Of a stretch of 64,000 nucleotides of DNA, positions 54,901 to 64,000 are shown piece after piece. The stretch is taken from contig JAPTJF010000192.1 of assembly GCA_029339195.1 (NCBI GenBank), forward strand, positions 1 to 64,000, in the 5' to 3' direction. The position numbers and the translations under genes are program-made. The notes below the pieces were generated by a model. It was not told the DNA's origin. It was given only the letters and a program-made list of their open reading frames with translations, and searched no databases. The number at the start of each line of letters is the position of its first letter. Within the stretch, counting starts at the first letter, position 1. The stretch comes from Micractinium sp. NFX-FRZ (taxonomy: Eukaryota; Chlorophyta; Trebouxiophyceae; Chlorellales; Chlorellaceae).

Positions 54901-56773
54901 CTCGCGAGCGAGGGCCCCCTGCCCCGCCCCCCACCCCGACCACCGTGCTCACATGAAGAAGGTGGCAAAGACGAAGAAGGGGAGGACGTAGAAGGCGCGC
55001 TTGTACGCGTTGGGGGAGCGCAGCACCAGGAGGCGGAGGAGGAAAAAGAGGAAGGCGGCCAGGGCGGCGCCCAGCACGGGGGAGAAGACCCAGGAGAGGC
55101 AGAGCGAGGCGACGCCGCCGATGAAGGGGAATGTGTCCTTCTTGGAGCTCCAGATGACGGCGGAGGGGCCGGCAGACACCATGGTCATGCCGATGATACT
55201 CCCGACGATAGAGTGGGTGGTGGACACGGGCAGCTGCGGTGGGGAGGGGGAGAAACGACGGCGGTGGCGGCGGGGTGAGGGAGGGTGCGAGCGGCGGGCA
55301 GGCCGTGTGCCTGGGGTGGCCGCCAAAGCCAGCGCCAGGGGCCGTAGGATTGGGCAGGGAGGCAGGGCGGGCGGAGCTGCCGGCAAGGCGCGCCGCCTGC
55401 CTGAATCCAGGTGTTGTGTGCTCCTCACCTCCCAGTACGTGGCCAGGATGAGCCACAGGCCGGTGGCCATCATGGCGCAAAGCATGCCGTACCTGCGGGG
55501 CGGGGACAGCTTGCAGATTGGAATGAGCGGCGGGGCGAGCAGGGAGGCTGGTTGGGCCGGCAGGCTCAGCCGGATGAGCAGGTGCCAGCGCACACGCAGG
55601 AAGATGAGGGCGGAGGTAGCAGCAGAGCTCAGAGCATGGCTGCGGCAGCCGGGGCACAGCCCCTCGCAGTCGGTTGCGCCCTCGCCACCCCCAGTCAGAC
55701 GCGGCCCTCCACTCACGCAAACACATCTGGGTCGTTCTCGAATGCCGAAAGCTTGGCGATACCCTTGCGCATCGTGCCCACCACGCCCGCGCCCATCAGC
55801 ACGGAGCCGCCAAACTCGCAGATGGCGGCCACCACCAGGGCTTGCTTCACTGCACAGAGGAGGGGAGGGAGCAGGGGGAGGGGGCAGGGGGCCGGGGTAT
55901 GAGTGCCGGGAGCACGGGGTGGATTGAGGAGTGGGCAGCGCAGGGCGGCGGGCAGCGGGCAGTGCGGGCGGCGTGGCGCGTGGCCCAACGGCTGGTGAGC
56001 AATGCCTCTGATGGGCTGCGGCACCCTCAGGTGGGGACAACCAAAAAGCCCCCACTCACTTGTCAGGGCCTTGGCGCCCACGCTGGTGCCGAAGGCTGCA
56101 GGTCAGGGCGGGGCGCGAGTGGGTGGGTTGCGTGAGTTGGATAAGCACGGGTGGGGGCAGCCGGCTGGCGGCATCACACCCATGCACCGCAGCGCGAATG
56201 ACATATAAAACAAGCTTTTATTTTTTTTTTAATTTTTTACCATTTGCCACATCGTTGGCACCGATGCCATAGGCGACAAAGATCGAGAGGATGGTGGCGC
56301 AGACAAAGATCTGCGGGAGGTGAGGCGCGCAAATTTTGGTGGTGAGCACGCGCGCACTTGTGTGGGGGCGCCGCCTTGCAGCACCAACCGTTGTTGCTGG
56401 CCGCACGCAATCTGCAACACAGCCATCTGATGTGGCAGCTGCACATGCCGGCCCCTGCACAGTGGGCGTCCCAGTGCCAAAGCCCTAGCGACACATGCAT
56501 GGCAGCGGGTGTGCGCCGCCGGTGCGAGCCGCCTCCCTGGACCCCCAAACCGCAGCGCCGCCTCACCCAAGTTACGGCTGCAAATCGAAATGGGCAGGAA
56601 GGTGGAAAAGTGTGTGAAAAGGGGGAGCATGGCGGCGTAAGAGGTTTATTCGAGCCTTGCCCTGGCGCCTGCGCAGCCAAGAGTGGGCGCCCTCACATGG
56701 CTGCGCTCAGACGGCATTGCAGGGCTGCGCACCCCTCTCAATGCCCTTGCATAGAGCGCTCACCTCCATACAT
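51973..56773 (-). CDS. PTB: PTB/Pit-family phosphate transporter
   Basis: Sodium- or proton-coupled inorganic phosphate symporter of the Pit (PiT/PHO-4) family, plasma-membrane PTB type in algae. Fifteen exons in phase: 56764-56773, 56567-56577, 56241-56310, 56060-56095, 55717-55849, 55429-55492, 54953-55233, 54484-54610, 54078-54192, 53793-53869, 53429-53563, 53105-53270, 52790-52861, 52473-52634, 51973-52262 (about 582 residues). The two family signatures are GANDVAN (residues 24-30) and GSNDVAN (365-371); each half also has LPVSTTHS or LPLSTTHT. Membrane segments flank a charged central loop (ERENKEVAAT, TPNALKDFRKSK, AVEDDEKLQAM). The start rests on a 10-base first exon and an 11-base microexon giving MYGAVTWIFVC; the second exon onward is certain. 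The last residues (GDVCTP) end in TAG. Confidence 0.92.
52913..52938. repeat. 26-base poly-T run in phosphate transporter intron 12
   Basis: A pure T run in a GC-rich genome, read as poly-A on the gene strand. It may be a slippage tract or the relic of a retroposed poly(A) tail; no flanking target-site duplication is obvious. Confidence 0.85.
54165..54308 (-). repeat. copy of transporter exon 9 acceptor edge in intron 8
   Basis: cacccgcttcttcacaaccc with its acceptor (54167-54206) recurs as cacccgcctccttgacaacc at 54270-54308, offset about 103 bases. Confidence 0.75.
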
Positions 56774-57770
56774 AGTGCCGATGACCAAGTCCACGAGTGC
56801 TGCCCGTTGCCTAGTGGCGGCGGTGTCAAGTGCGCGGCTCCCTGCCTGGCGTAGCTACCGACAACTGTGCAGTAGGTGATTGATGGAGGAGTAAATGAAG
56901 CGGTGCAGTTCTTGTGTTTGGCGGCGCCGATGACGTGGCGAGAGCACCTCAAAGGCATATTCCTAGAATTTGATGCAAGGTGCCGATGCAGCGTTTCATG
57001 CCGAGCATCTGGGGTTACAAATTCGGTCACCGGACGCTCGAGCCGCGATCCCGTCTTACGCAGGCCGCGCAGACCTTCAAGTCTGGTTTACATAGGGGAC
57101 ACACACGGATGACGATCTCTGGTCACCCTTGTGGGGTCGCCCACCGACGCCCTGCTGGAGCCGCTGGCTGCCGCCGCCGCTGGGAGACCTTGCTTCGGCC
57201 GCCGGCCCAGCTCAGCCTGCCTGGACAGCCCTCTTGGCGCCTGGCCTTCATGCCAGTGTGCGTTGCGGTGCTGCCGCCTGGCGCCTGGATGGCACGGGTT
57301 GCCAGCGCGTGGCATGCCGCCCTGGCCACCCAGCTTCCCGGCAGCGCCACCGGTTGCTGCCCGCCCGGCGGGCATCACCCACCCACGCACACCAATAGCA
57401 TCAACCAACGGCACACGGTGCTATCCTGCCTCGTGATAAAAAAGGGGTGCACATGCTGGCGCCTTGCGCTGCTGCATCCTCACTGCCAGCAGCTACCTGC
57501 GCTGCCGCCGGCGCTGCCCTGCTGGGTACATGCCCCAGCGTGCATTGCCGCACGCTGGCAGCACTGCAGGCACTGCACTTGGAGTCGCAAGCAGTTCATG
57601 TGCAGCTGCTGTGCACCGTGCGCCCTTTCCCCGTGCGAATCATGCGTTTGTGCGCGCTGCCCTGCCCTGCTCCTTGTGCCGCCGATGCATGCCTCCGCCC
57701 AAGCCCCTCTCCAGGGCGCCCGGCCCTCCGGGGCGTCCTCCTCCAAATCAACCTCCGAATCAGGCGTCCC
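56774..57770. promoter_or_regulatory. phosphate transporter 5' region and JMJD6-like 3' end
   Basis: About 1 kb between the transporter start and the JMJD6-like poly(A) signal. Long open frames occur on the plus strand, but they are shadows of GC-rich composition with no splice-consistent coding pattern. I see no gene here. Confidence 0.4.
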
Positions 57771-57775
57771 TTACA
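57771..57775 (-). terminator. TGTAA poly(A) signal of JMJD6-like gene
   Basis: TTACA on the plus strand, 69 bases past the stop at 57844. Confidence 0.65.
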
Positions 57776-57843
57776 ATGCCATGACAGAGCTGACAAGTGC
57801 GCTGCGGTTGGTCAAAGGTGGGCACCAAGTGATCTTGAGCCGC

Positions 57844-60800
57844 TCAGCTGCCGGCGAGCGGTGCAGCGATGGCCTCCTGCTCCGCACCTCCCTCGCCTGC
57901 CGCCGCTGCTGCTGCTGCGCCGCCCACTTCCGCAGGCGCGATGCCGCCACCGTCTGCTGCCGGCACTGCCGCAGCCTTCGCTGCGCCGTGATCACCCGCC
58001 TGTCCCACAGCCGCCGCAGCAGCCTGGCCGCCATCCGCCTCGCTGGCGCCGCCGCCTGTGCCGCAGCTCCCACCCTCGGCCTCGCCTCGCCGCCGCTTGG
58101 CCGGCCGGACCCCCTCTGCGTCGCTCTCACTGTCGCTGGAAGAGCTGCCATCAGAGGAGCTGCTGCTGCTGCTGCTGCTGCTGCTAGAAGAGCTGCTGCT
58201 GCTGCCCGACTCGTCGTTGCCCTCCGCTGCCAGCTGGTCTGCACACAGGCATGCATTGGGAAAGCACAGCATGGAAACACGCTCGAAAGCAGGGCATCAG
58301 CCACGAAGGAAAGGTTGTGAGCCTCTACCAGCATGGCAACTAGCAGGGGGAAAGCGGTGCGCACCTGCCACCGCCGCCAGGTCGGGCCGCTCCTCCCGGA
58401 GCGCCGCCAGCCACTTGGCGCTCATCCTGGGCCGCCCCTTCTTGGTGTGCCGCCACACGGGCGCAAAGTTGGCGGTGCTGGCGTAATTCTGGCGGCGAGA
58501 GCGGGAGGGAGGGAGGGGGAGGGGAAGAGGCAGCAGGGTGTGTGTCGTGGGCGACACACTCGAGCAACATGCCAGACCACTGCTCGATATCAGCAGCGCG
58601 CCTCCCGCAGCCACCCACACCCTCAGCACGCACACCCACCCGGACATACAATTCGCCACTATACGCACCTGCGTGACCGCCACTGTAAAGTCCAGATTCA
58701 TCACAGCGTGCCACCAGCCCTGGGGCACAAATATGCTGCAGCGGGTGCCAGGCCGCAAGCATTGGGGAGCGCCATACACGTTGAACTTATGGAGGGAGGA
58801 AAGAAGGGGAGCAATGCATGGCATGCCGCCAAGTGCTGCTGTTGCTCCTTGGAACAAGGTGGGCGGAGGCAAGGTGGGGCAGAAAACCTCCCGCCTTGCT
58901 GCCCCACCACCCCATGCAGCCACGCATGCTGTGCTGTGCTGTGCCGTGCCCAGCTCCCGCCCCTGGATGACGCCAGCACACGCCGTGCCATGCTATGGCG
59001 TGCTGCAACGCATTCTGGTGCTCTGCATAGACGTAGCGCAACATGGTAGATATAGCCACCACAGCACGCAGCGCAGCGGGGCGCACTCACGTCTCCCCCG
59101 GCCCCTGGATGACATCAATGGGCCTCGGCCCCTGCCAGTCGGGTGCCTGGGTGCACGGGTAGACATGGGTGAACCAGCTGGCTGCCTCCCGCTCCACGCC
59201 AGACGGCTTGATGAGCTCACGCGGGGTGCCCGGAGGGAAGAGCGCCCAGCGCTTGTGGCCTGCGCAGGGTCGGGGCAGGGGGTGGGCAGCAGGGTGGGCA
59301 GGCAGAGCAGACGCCAGTCGATGGCAAGCGCAAGCCAGGGCGGCCCTGGACCTTGCCAAGAAACACGCTTTGAGACACACACACAACCGGAGAGACCACC
59401 CACCCAACCGCCGCCCACCCACCCGACAGCAGCGCGTTCCATGCTGACGTGGCCAGCGGGTCGACGTGCATGGCGGTGCCAGAGCGGGCGGGCCCCATCA
59501 CAAACCAGCGGTACGGCGGGCGCCGCCGCTCGCCCGCCAGCCGCATCAGGTCCTCGCCAAATACGGCAGGCACTGCGCACACAGAGGGAGTTGTGGAGCA
59601 GGTATATTCAGTCATAAAGTACAGGCAAAGCAGGCGCTGCCGCTCGCCGGCTGAGCGCATTAGGCACTCAGGCCTCAAGGGCGCACAGCAGGCACTGGAT
59701 GGGGCTGACAAGGACAGGCGCAGAGGGGTCGGGGACACGCGGCAGGTCTGCGGCCTCTTTCCACCCTGGCTCACACCCCCTCGCCCACCCACCCACCCAC
59801 CCTCGTAGTCCTTCAGCAGCGCCCGCCCCTCTTCCCTGTCCCGGTCCAGGTGGGCAAACACGTAGAGCGGGGAGTCGTCCGAGGGGGCGTGCTCTGGGCG
59901 GGAGCAGTAGGGCAGGAAGTGCTTGAGCTTCAGGCGCACAGCATACCCCTCGTCGTCGCTGCCCACCTGCGTTGGTTTGGACGTGAGGGGACATGGTCAG
60001 GGCATACGGGCGTGAAGCGACCCTTCATTGAGGGCATGGAGGGACATGGGTAGTGCATGAGAGGGCAAGAGGGGGCGGATCCCCGAGGGGAGCGGGCGGC
60101 GTGGGCATGCAGCAGGCGGGCAGGTAGCTGTCGCGGGCGCCGCTTGCCAATCGCCGCCGCCACATCCCAGCTCCCAGTTTTGCACAGCCGGCGCGTCCAG
60201 TGCAGGGCTGCCCCCCACCCTCCCCCACCCAGCATGCACGTGCACGCATGTCACTCCTTGAACCTGTGCCGCTACGAGGGCCACCGCCAACATGGCACCC
60301 GCCCCACCCACCCACATCTACCTTGAACCTGCAGTGCCCCAGGCGCTGCAGCAGGCGGTCGGGCGTCCACTCCTGCGCCGCCCGCCAGCTGTCACACAGC
60401 CCCGTCAGGATGACAGGCTGGCGGGGGCGCTCGTACAGCTCAGCGAACTGCTCGAGTGTTAAGCTGGTGCCATCCACCCGTGGCAGCGTGTCTATCAGCC
60501 CTTCTGTGGACAGCAGCTGCTGGGAGGAGGCGTAGCCGTGCTTGCTCCACTCCCCTTTGCTCACGCTCAGCTCGGACCTTGCCGCCCGCTTTGCACGCCG
60601 CAGCTTGCGCTCAAAACTGCTGCCGCCGCCGCCGCCGCCATCATGCTGTGCTGACGGATGCGCATCCTGGCCATTGGCAGCACCCTGGCCGTTGCCTGCA
60701 TGGTGTGCTCCGTTCGTGTGTGTCACAACGTTGGCTGGCGAGGCCCTGCAGCAAAATCGTAGCAACACAAGAGGCCTGGGTGACTGGCGGCAGCGGTGGC

Positions 60801-61018
60801 GGCGGCGGCAGTAGGCGGCGGCGCCCCAGGCCGCTTCCGTTGCTTCGGCATTACAGAGCACATTCTTCGCTGGCACAGCAGGCGTGCAGGCTTTGCGTGA
60901 CGCCAGTTGAAAGCAGGCTGGCGGCGGCTACGCACCCCGCATCGGGTTTCTGTTCCTGCACGTCGCAGGAGGCATCACGAGCACCTTCCGCCGGCGCGGG
61001 CTGCTCTGCCGCACACAT
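57844..61018 (-). CDS. JMJD6-like JmjC dioxygenase with poly-Ser tail
   Basis: Fe(II)/2-oxoglutarate oxygenase of the JMJD6 group (lysyl hydroxylase or arginine demethylase, nuclear). Eight exons in phase: 60936-61018, 60322-60745, 59801-59966, 59423-59572, 59091-59259, 58669-58735, 58365-58488, 57844-58238 (about 525 residues). After a disordered N-terminus with a basic block (ERKLRRAKRAARSEL), the fold gives PVILTGLCDSW, YVFAHLDRD, VPAVFGEDL, then GPARSGTAMHVDPLATSAWN with iron ligands His260 and Asp262, HKRWALFPPGTPREL with Lys277 for 2-oxoglutarate, and IFVPQGWWHAVMNLD with His340. These match JMJD6 closely. The C-terminal exon encodes about 20 serines in a row (AGC/TCT tract near 58145-58215), then a basic PAKRRRG segment and an Ala-rich end; a poly-Ser region is also known in animal JMJD6. 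ATG 61018 is chosen because the long second-exon frame has no ATG. Confidence 0.92.
59510..59692 (-). repeat. copy of JMJD6-like exon 4 edge in intron 3
   Basis: The first part of exon 4 (59510-59580) recurs at 59612-59690. The copy still reads CLMRSAGERQRLLCLYFMT against DLMRLAGERRRPPYRWFVM in the exon, offset about 115 bases. Confidence 0.85.
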
Positions 61019-61290
61019 GGCACGAAGCCAAACAGGCCTGGTGCCCGTGGCGGCGCAGGTGCTTGCCGTGTGTGCTGCGCCGCTATATCAGCCTACCTAC
61101 AATTGAATGCGCCAGAATGCAAGCACAGAGAGGGCCTGCCCTTGCTATTCTCACCACAGCAGGCCCAGCAGCACGCGCGGCGGGAGCTCCGCATGGGGCC
61201 ACCTGCAACCTCTTTTAGAAGGTCAAGCCGCCATCGCCTTTACCGCCAAAAGTAGCAGCCAGGTACTCGGTCAACTGGCATGTGTGTCTG

Positions 61291-61295
61291 TTACA
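61291..61295 (-). terminator. TGTAA poly(A) signal of FtsH-family gene
   Basis: TTACA on the plus strand, about 570 bases past the stop at 61867, implying a long 3' UTR. Confidence 0.45.
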
Positions 61296-61731
61296 GAAGC
61301 GCAGCCAGCAAAGCAGGGCCTGCCAGCTCTGAGGGGCGTGAGGCACACCGGCAGGTATGCCAAGCGAGCAGCGCGTGTCAAGTGAGGAGTGTAGTAGCCG
61401 CAGCGTGGGACGGGGGGAGGAATTGCACGGAACAGGGGTTGGCTGAGAAGGGTATGTGGGTGGGGAGCTGATGGCGAGAAAGAATGACATTAAATGTGAA
61501 AGAGATGGGAGCGCCAGGTGGGCAGGCCAGGCTGGGGGGAGGGAGGCCAGGCCGCGCTGAGGCCTGTGCTTGCCACTGTGCTGACCCAGCGGCAGGCACC
61601 CGCCAGGACGACAGCACAGGTGCTCACACAGGCAGCGCTCAGAAGCACGACCAGCTCCCCTGGCACACCTAGCCTGCCACAGCACTTGTGAGCCAGACTG
61701 GGCTGGCCTCCCCCTTCCCGTTCCACCGCCA

Positions 61732-61770
61732 GCAGCGGCAGCAGCAGCGGCAGCAGCAGCGGCGCCAGGC
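61732..61770. repeat. CAG/CGG triplet tract in FtsH 3' UTR
   Basis: Interrupted cagcagcgg units lie past the stop codon and outside any exon. Confidence 0.75.
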
Positions 61771-61866
61771 CTGCCAGCAGCCCTTGGGTGCTAGCTGAGG
61801 CTGCGCCCCAGTCATCGCTAATGGAGAGTCAGCTAGTACTTTCTGGTTCCCTTGCATCTCGGGTGC

Positions 61867-64000
61867 TCAGACAGCGGCGCCTGCCGGCGCGGGCAGCTGC
61901 ACCATGTCTGCCAGCAGCTCGGGCTCTGCCAGCTGCACAGCTCCCGCCTGCGGCTCCACCCGCGGGTACTCCTCCATCAGTGCCGCAAGCTCGGGGCCTG
62001 CGAGGAGGAGAGGCGTGGTGGTGTGTGGGCGCAAGGCGGTGTGCATGCGTGTGTGGCAGGTGACACCTTGCGTGGGCAAAGAGTGAGGCATGCCAGGGCC
62101 GGGGGCCGCGGGGGCAACACTGGGGAGGTGACCAGCCGCCTGCCCACCACACTGAGACGGTCTTGTCCAGGTGCGGGTCCAGCACATGCCATGCTCTGGC
62201 TTTAATTTCTTGCTCCCAGGCAAAGCCAAGGTCCAGCATTTCCCAATCCACTTGACTCTGTCAGCTGCTGCGCCTCACACGCCAGCACCTCCATGACCAA
62301 CCACACACACGACTCGACGTTCAAGTTCCCGCCCAGGTTCAGCATCCCAGCCTGCTGAACAGCTGTACTACACAGAAGCTGTACTGTGCAGTACAGCCAG
62401 TCGCGCACTCACCCGTCAGCATCTCCACCTCCTTGATCTTGTCCGCCGCCGCCATGAGAGCGTCCCGGTGCGCCTCCAGGTCGTACAGGTTCTGATTGTA
62501 CGCATTCACCATGATGTCGTGAACCGCCACACGGATCCTGTGAGGCAGCAAAGGGCACCAGGAGACAACACGCATGCTCAGGGTGTTAGGCTGTTGCACG
62601 CGTTGAGCGCGATGGCATGCACCGCCACATCCGCAGCCACGTGAGGGGCCCATCTGGGAGAGGCTTTCCGGGCAGCTGTGCTGTCAGAGGTGTCACCCAG
62701 TGGTGAGAGCGTCAGCAGGAGCAGGCTGCACCCAGTCCCTGCCACACCGGCTGCCCAGCCACCTGTGCCGGCTCTCGTCCGAGGGCTGGAAGGCGCCGCC
62801 GCGGATGCTGCTGCCAAACAGGTCGGCGTCGATGCTGTCCACTGCGCACACCAGAAGGGCAGGAGGCAGGGGGGAGGGGACGGGGCACGGTGAGGGGAAG
62901 GGCGAGCGGGCGAGAGGGCACAGGCCAGCAGCCAGGCAGGCCGGCATGCGGCCGATGCACCGAGACTCGCAGCTGGCTTCCTAAGGCGGCTGGGCCTCCA
63001 CTCATCCACGCACCTGTGACCTCAAAGGACCGCTGCATGAAGCCCAGGCGTGCGGGGACGGGTGCATAGGTGGTGATGCCCGCCTCGCTCATGCCATAGT
63101 TGGCCACCAGGCGGGTGGCCAGCCGGGTGGCGTCCTGCGTGGGTGAGGGCGGGGGTGGGAGCAGTGTTGTTGGGCAGGCAGCAGCAAGGGGCATGGGGCG
63201 AGGGAGGGTGTGGGTGCAGGTGGTGTCAGCTACCAAGGGAGCCAAGGGCAGGCAGGCAGGCAGGCAGGCAGGCAGGCTTGGCGCATGCTCCTGTTCCCCT
63301 GCTGCCTGCTGTGCCCTGCCGCCTGTCCACTTCCCCACCCTCACCGCAGGCCTGCTGCGCCAGGAGTGGGAGGAGAGCCCAGGACACCCCACCTGCTGGC
63401 GCCTCTGCTTGACAGCACGGCCCATGGCAGCCCACTATCACCTCCCTTCCTTCTCCCCTTTCCTTTCCCTGTCTTCCCTGTCTCATGAGAAAGGGAAGAT
63501 TCTTTCTTCTTTCTATTTTCCCTTTCCCCTTCCCCCGCTATCTCACGCTCACCCGCAGGTCTGCTGTGCTGTATGTGGAGGGCGAGCCCAGCGCCACCTC
63601 CTCGGCTGCCCGCCCCGCCAGCACGACGCGGATGCGGTCCAGCAGCCGCCCCCGCGTCATGATCAGGTAATCCTCGTCGGCGCCACGCGCGTAGATGGTG
63701 CGCGACCACTCGCTGCGGCAGGGGCAGGGGGGCAGAGCAGCGGGGGGCCAGGGCGGGTGGGGCGGTCATGTTGGCCAGCTGACACTCACACACATGCGGG
63801 CGCCCAGGGGCACACATCCCTATCGCTTAGTGCCCCCGGTGCACACGCCATGCAGGGCATGGTCACCCGCCTTGATGCAGCCGGCAAAACACATTGCCTA
63901 GCGAGCACATGCGCAGGTAAGGCATGCAATGCCTGCGCACCTGCCGCGCGGGATGAGGGACACCCGCTCCACCGCCTCGATGCGCCCCGACTGCCGGTGC
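61867..64000 (-). CDS. FtsH-family protease, C-terminal part (runs off right edge)
   Basis: Membrane AAA+ zinc protease or an inactive FtsHi relative; only the end of the M41 peptidase domain is inside the window. Exons in phase: 63941 to beyond 64000, 63553-63712, 63014-63134, 62763-62841, 62413-62537, 61867-61997. Visible blocks: VERVSLIPRG, EDYLIMTRGRLLDRIRVVLAGRAAEE, STADLRDATRLATRLVANYGMS (with the Asp that completes the zinc site in active FtsH), then FGSSIRGGAFQPSDE, HDIMVNAYNQNLYDLEAHRDAL and a C-terminal tail rich in Glu/Pro ending GAAV. The HEXXH motif and the ATPase domain lie beyond 64000, so activity cannot be judged. Plant relatives are in plastids or mitochondria. A copy of one exon edge lies in an intron. 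Confidence 0.85.
62490..62645 (-). repeat. copy of FtsH exon edge in the upstream intron
   Basis: The 5' edge of exon 62413-62537 recurs at about 62592-62645, offset near 98 bases. In the coding frame the copy reads VAVHAIALNACNSL beside VAVHDIMVNAYNQNL in the exon. Confidence 0.8.
63247..63274. repeat. GGCA tetranucleotide tract in FtsH intron
   Basis: About six to seven ggca units in a row lie in the intron between exons 63014-63134 and 63553-63712. Similar TGCC/GGCA tracts are at 1680-1728 and 43160-43190. Confidence 0.85.

Larger units (their letters stand above)
61019..61866. promoter_or_regulatory. FtsH 3' UTR and JMJD6-like promoter
   Basis: Tandem minus-strand genes flank this stretch. 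A TGTAA signal for the FtsH gene is at 61291-61295. CAG/CGG-rich repeats lie at 61732-61770. No exon is supported. Confidence 0.5.

Noticed and set aside
56980..58320. 446-codon open frame on the plus strand
   Set aside because: It overlaps the JMJD6-like last exon and a promoter region, has Cys/Arg-rich shadow composition and no recognisable domain.
1..64000. tRNA, rRNA or intact transposon
   Set aside because: No B-box-like GGTTCGA with paired arms, no rRNA-like segment, and no reverse transcriptase, transposase or terminal repeats were seen by eye; a tRNAscan-type search would be decisive.

Overview
The window is nuclear DNA of a GC-rich, intron-dense green alga, most likely a trebouxiophyte of the Chlorella type. 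Evidence is the gene content (phototropin, PTB-type phosphate transporter, chloroplast-type riboflavin synthase and FtsH C-terminus), short GT-AG introns of mostly 80-400 bases in nearly every gene, TGTAA poly(A) signals typical of chlorophyte genes just past many stop codons, and abundant CAG/CTG and TGCC repeats. Species cannot be fixed from the sequence alone.

I could build sixteen protein genes exon by exon, checking that the reading phase is kept at each junction. Left to right: a multi-pass membrane protein of unknown function (+); riboflavin synthase (-); the APC/C activator CDH1/FZR (+); a divergent sirtuin with a long Gln/Ala-rich tail (-); an F-box/leucine-rich protein (+); phototropin with 21 exons (-); an hnRNP Q-like protein with three RRMs (-); a large Ser/Thr-Pro-rich protein carrying SILK and RVxF protein phosphatase 1 docking motifs (+); a Cys-rich CX3C protein (-); a SYLF-domain protein (-); an atypical chloroplast SDR (+); an F-box protein (-); a wax-synthase-like acyltransferase (+); a PTB/Pit-family phosphate transporter with an 11-base microexon (-); a JMJD6-like JmjC dioxygenase (-); and the C-terminal part of an FtsH protease that runs off the right edge (-). 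These are unrelated housekeeping and regulatory genes on both strands, with divergent promoters of about 0.4-1.1 kb and close convergent 3' ends. There is no operon, CRISPR array, rRNA or recognisable tRNA, and no intact transposon.

The most unusual signal is a recurring pattern rather than a gene. In at least eight genes, introns hold degenerate direct copies of the adjacent exon edge, splice site included, usually about 100-145 bases away. I found it next to exons of riboflavin synthase, the sirtuin, phototropin (three edges), the SDR (two edges), the F-box gene (two edges, one expanded into a six-copy minisatellite), the phosphate transporter, JMJD6 and FtsH. Several copies still read through in the right frame and keep a usable AG or GT. 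This looks like a general mode of intron growth, with possible alternative splice sites, in this genome. All exon ends were read by eye from splice consensus and phase, so individual coordinates may be off by one or two bases.
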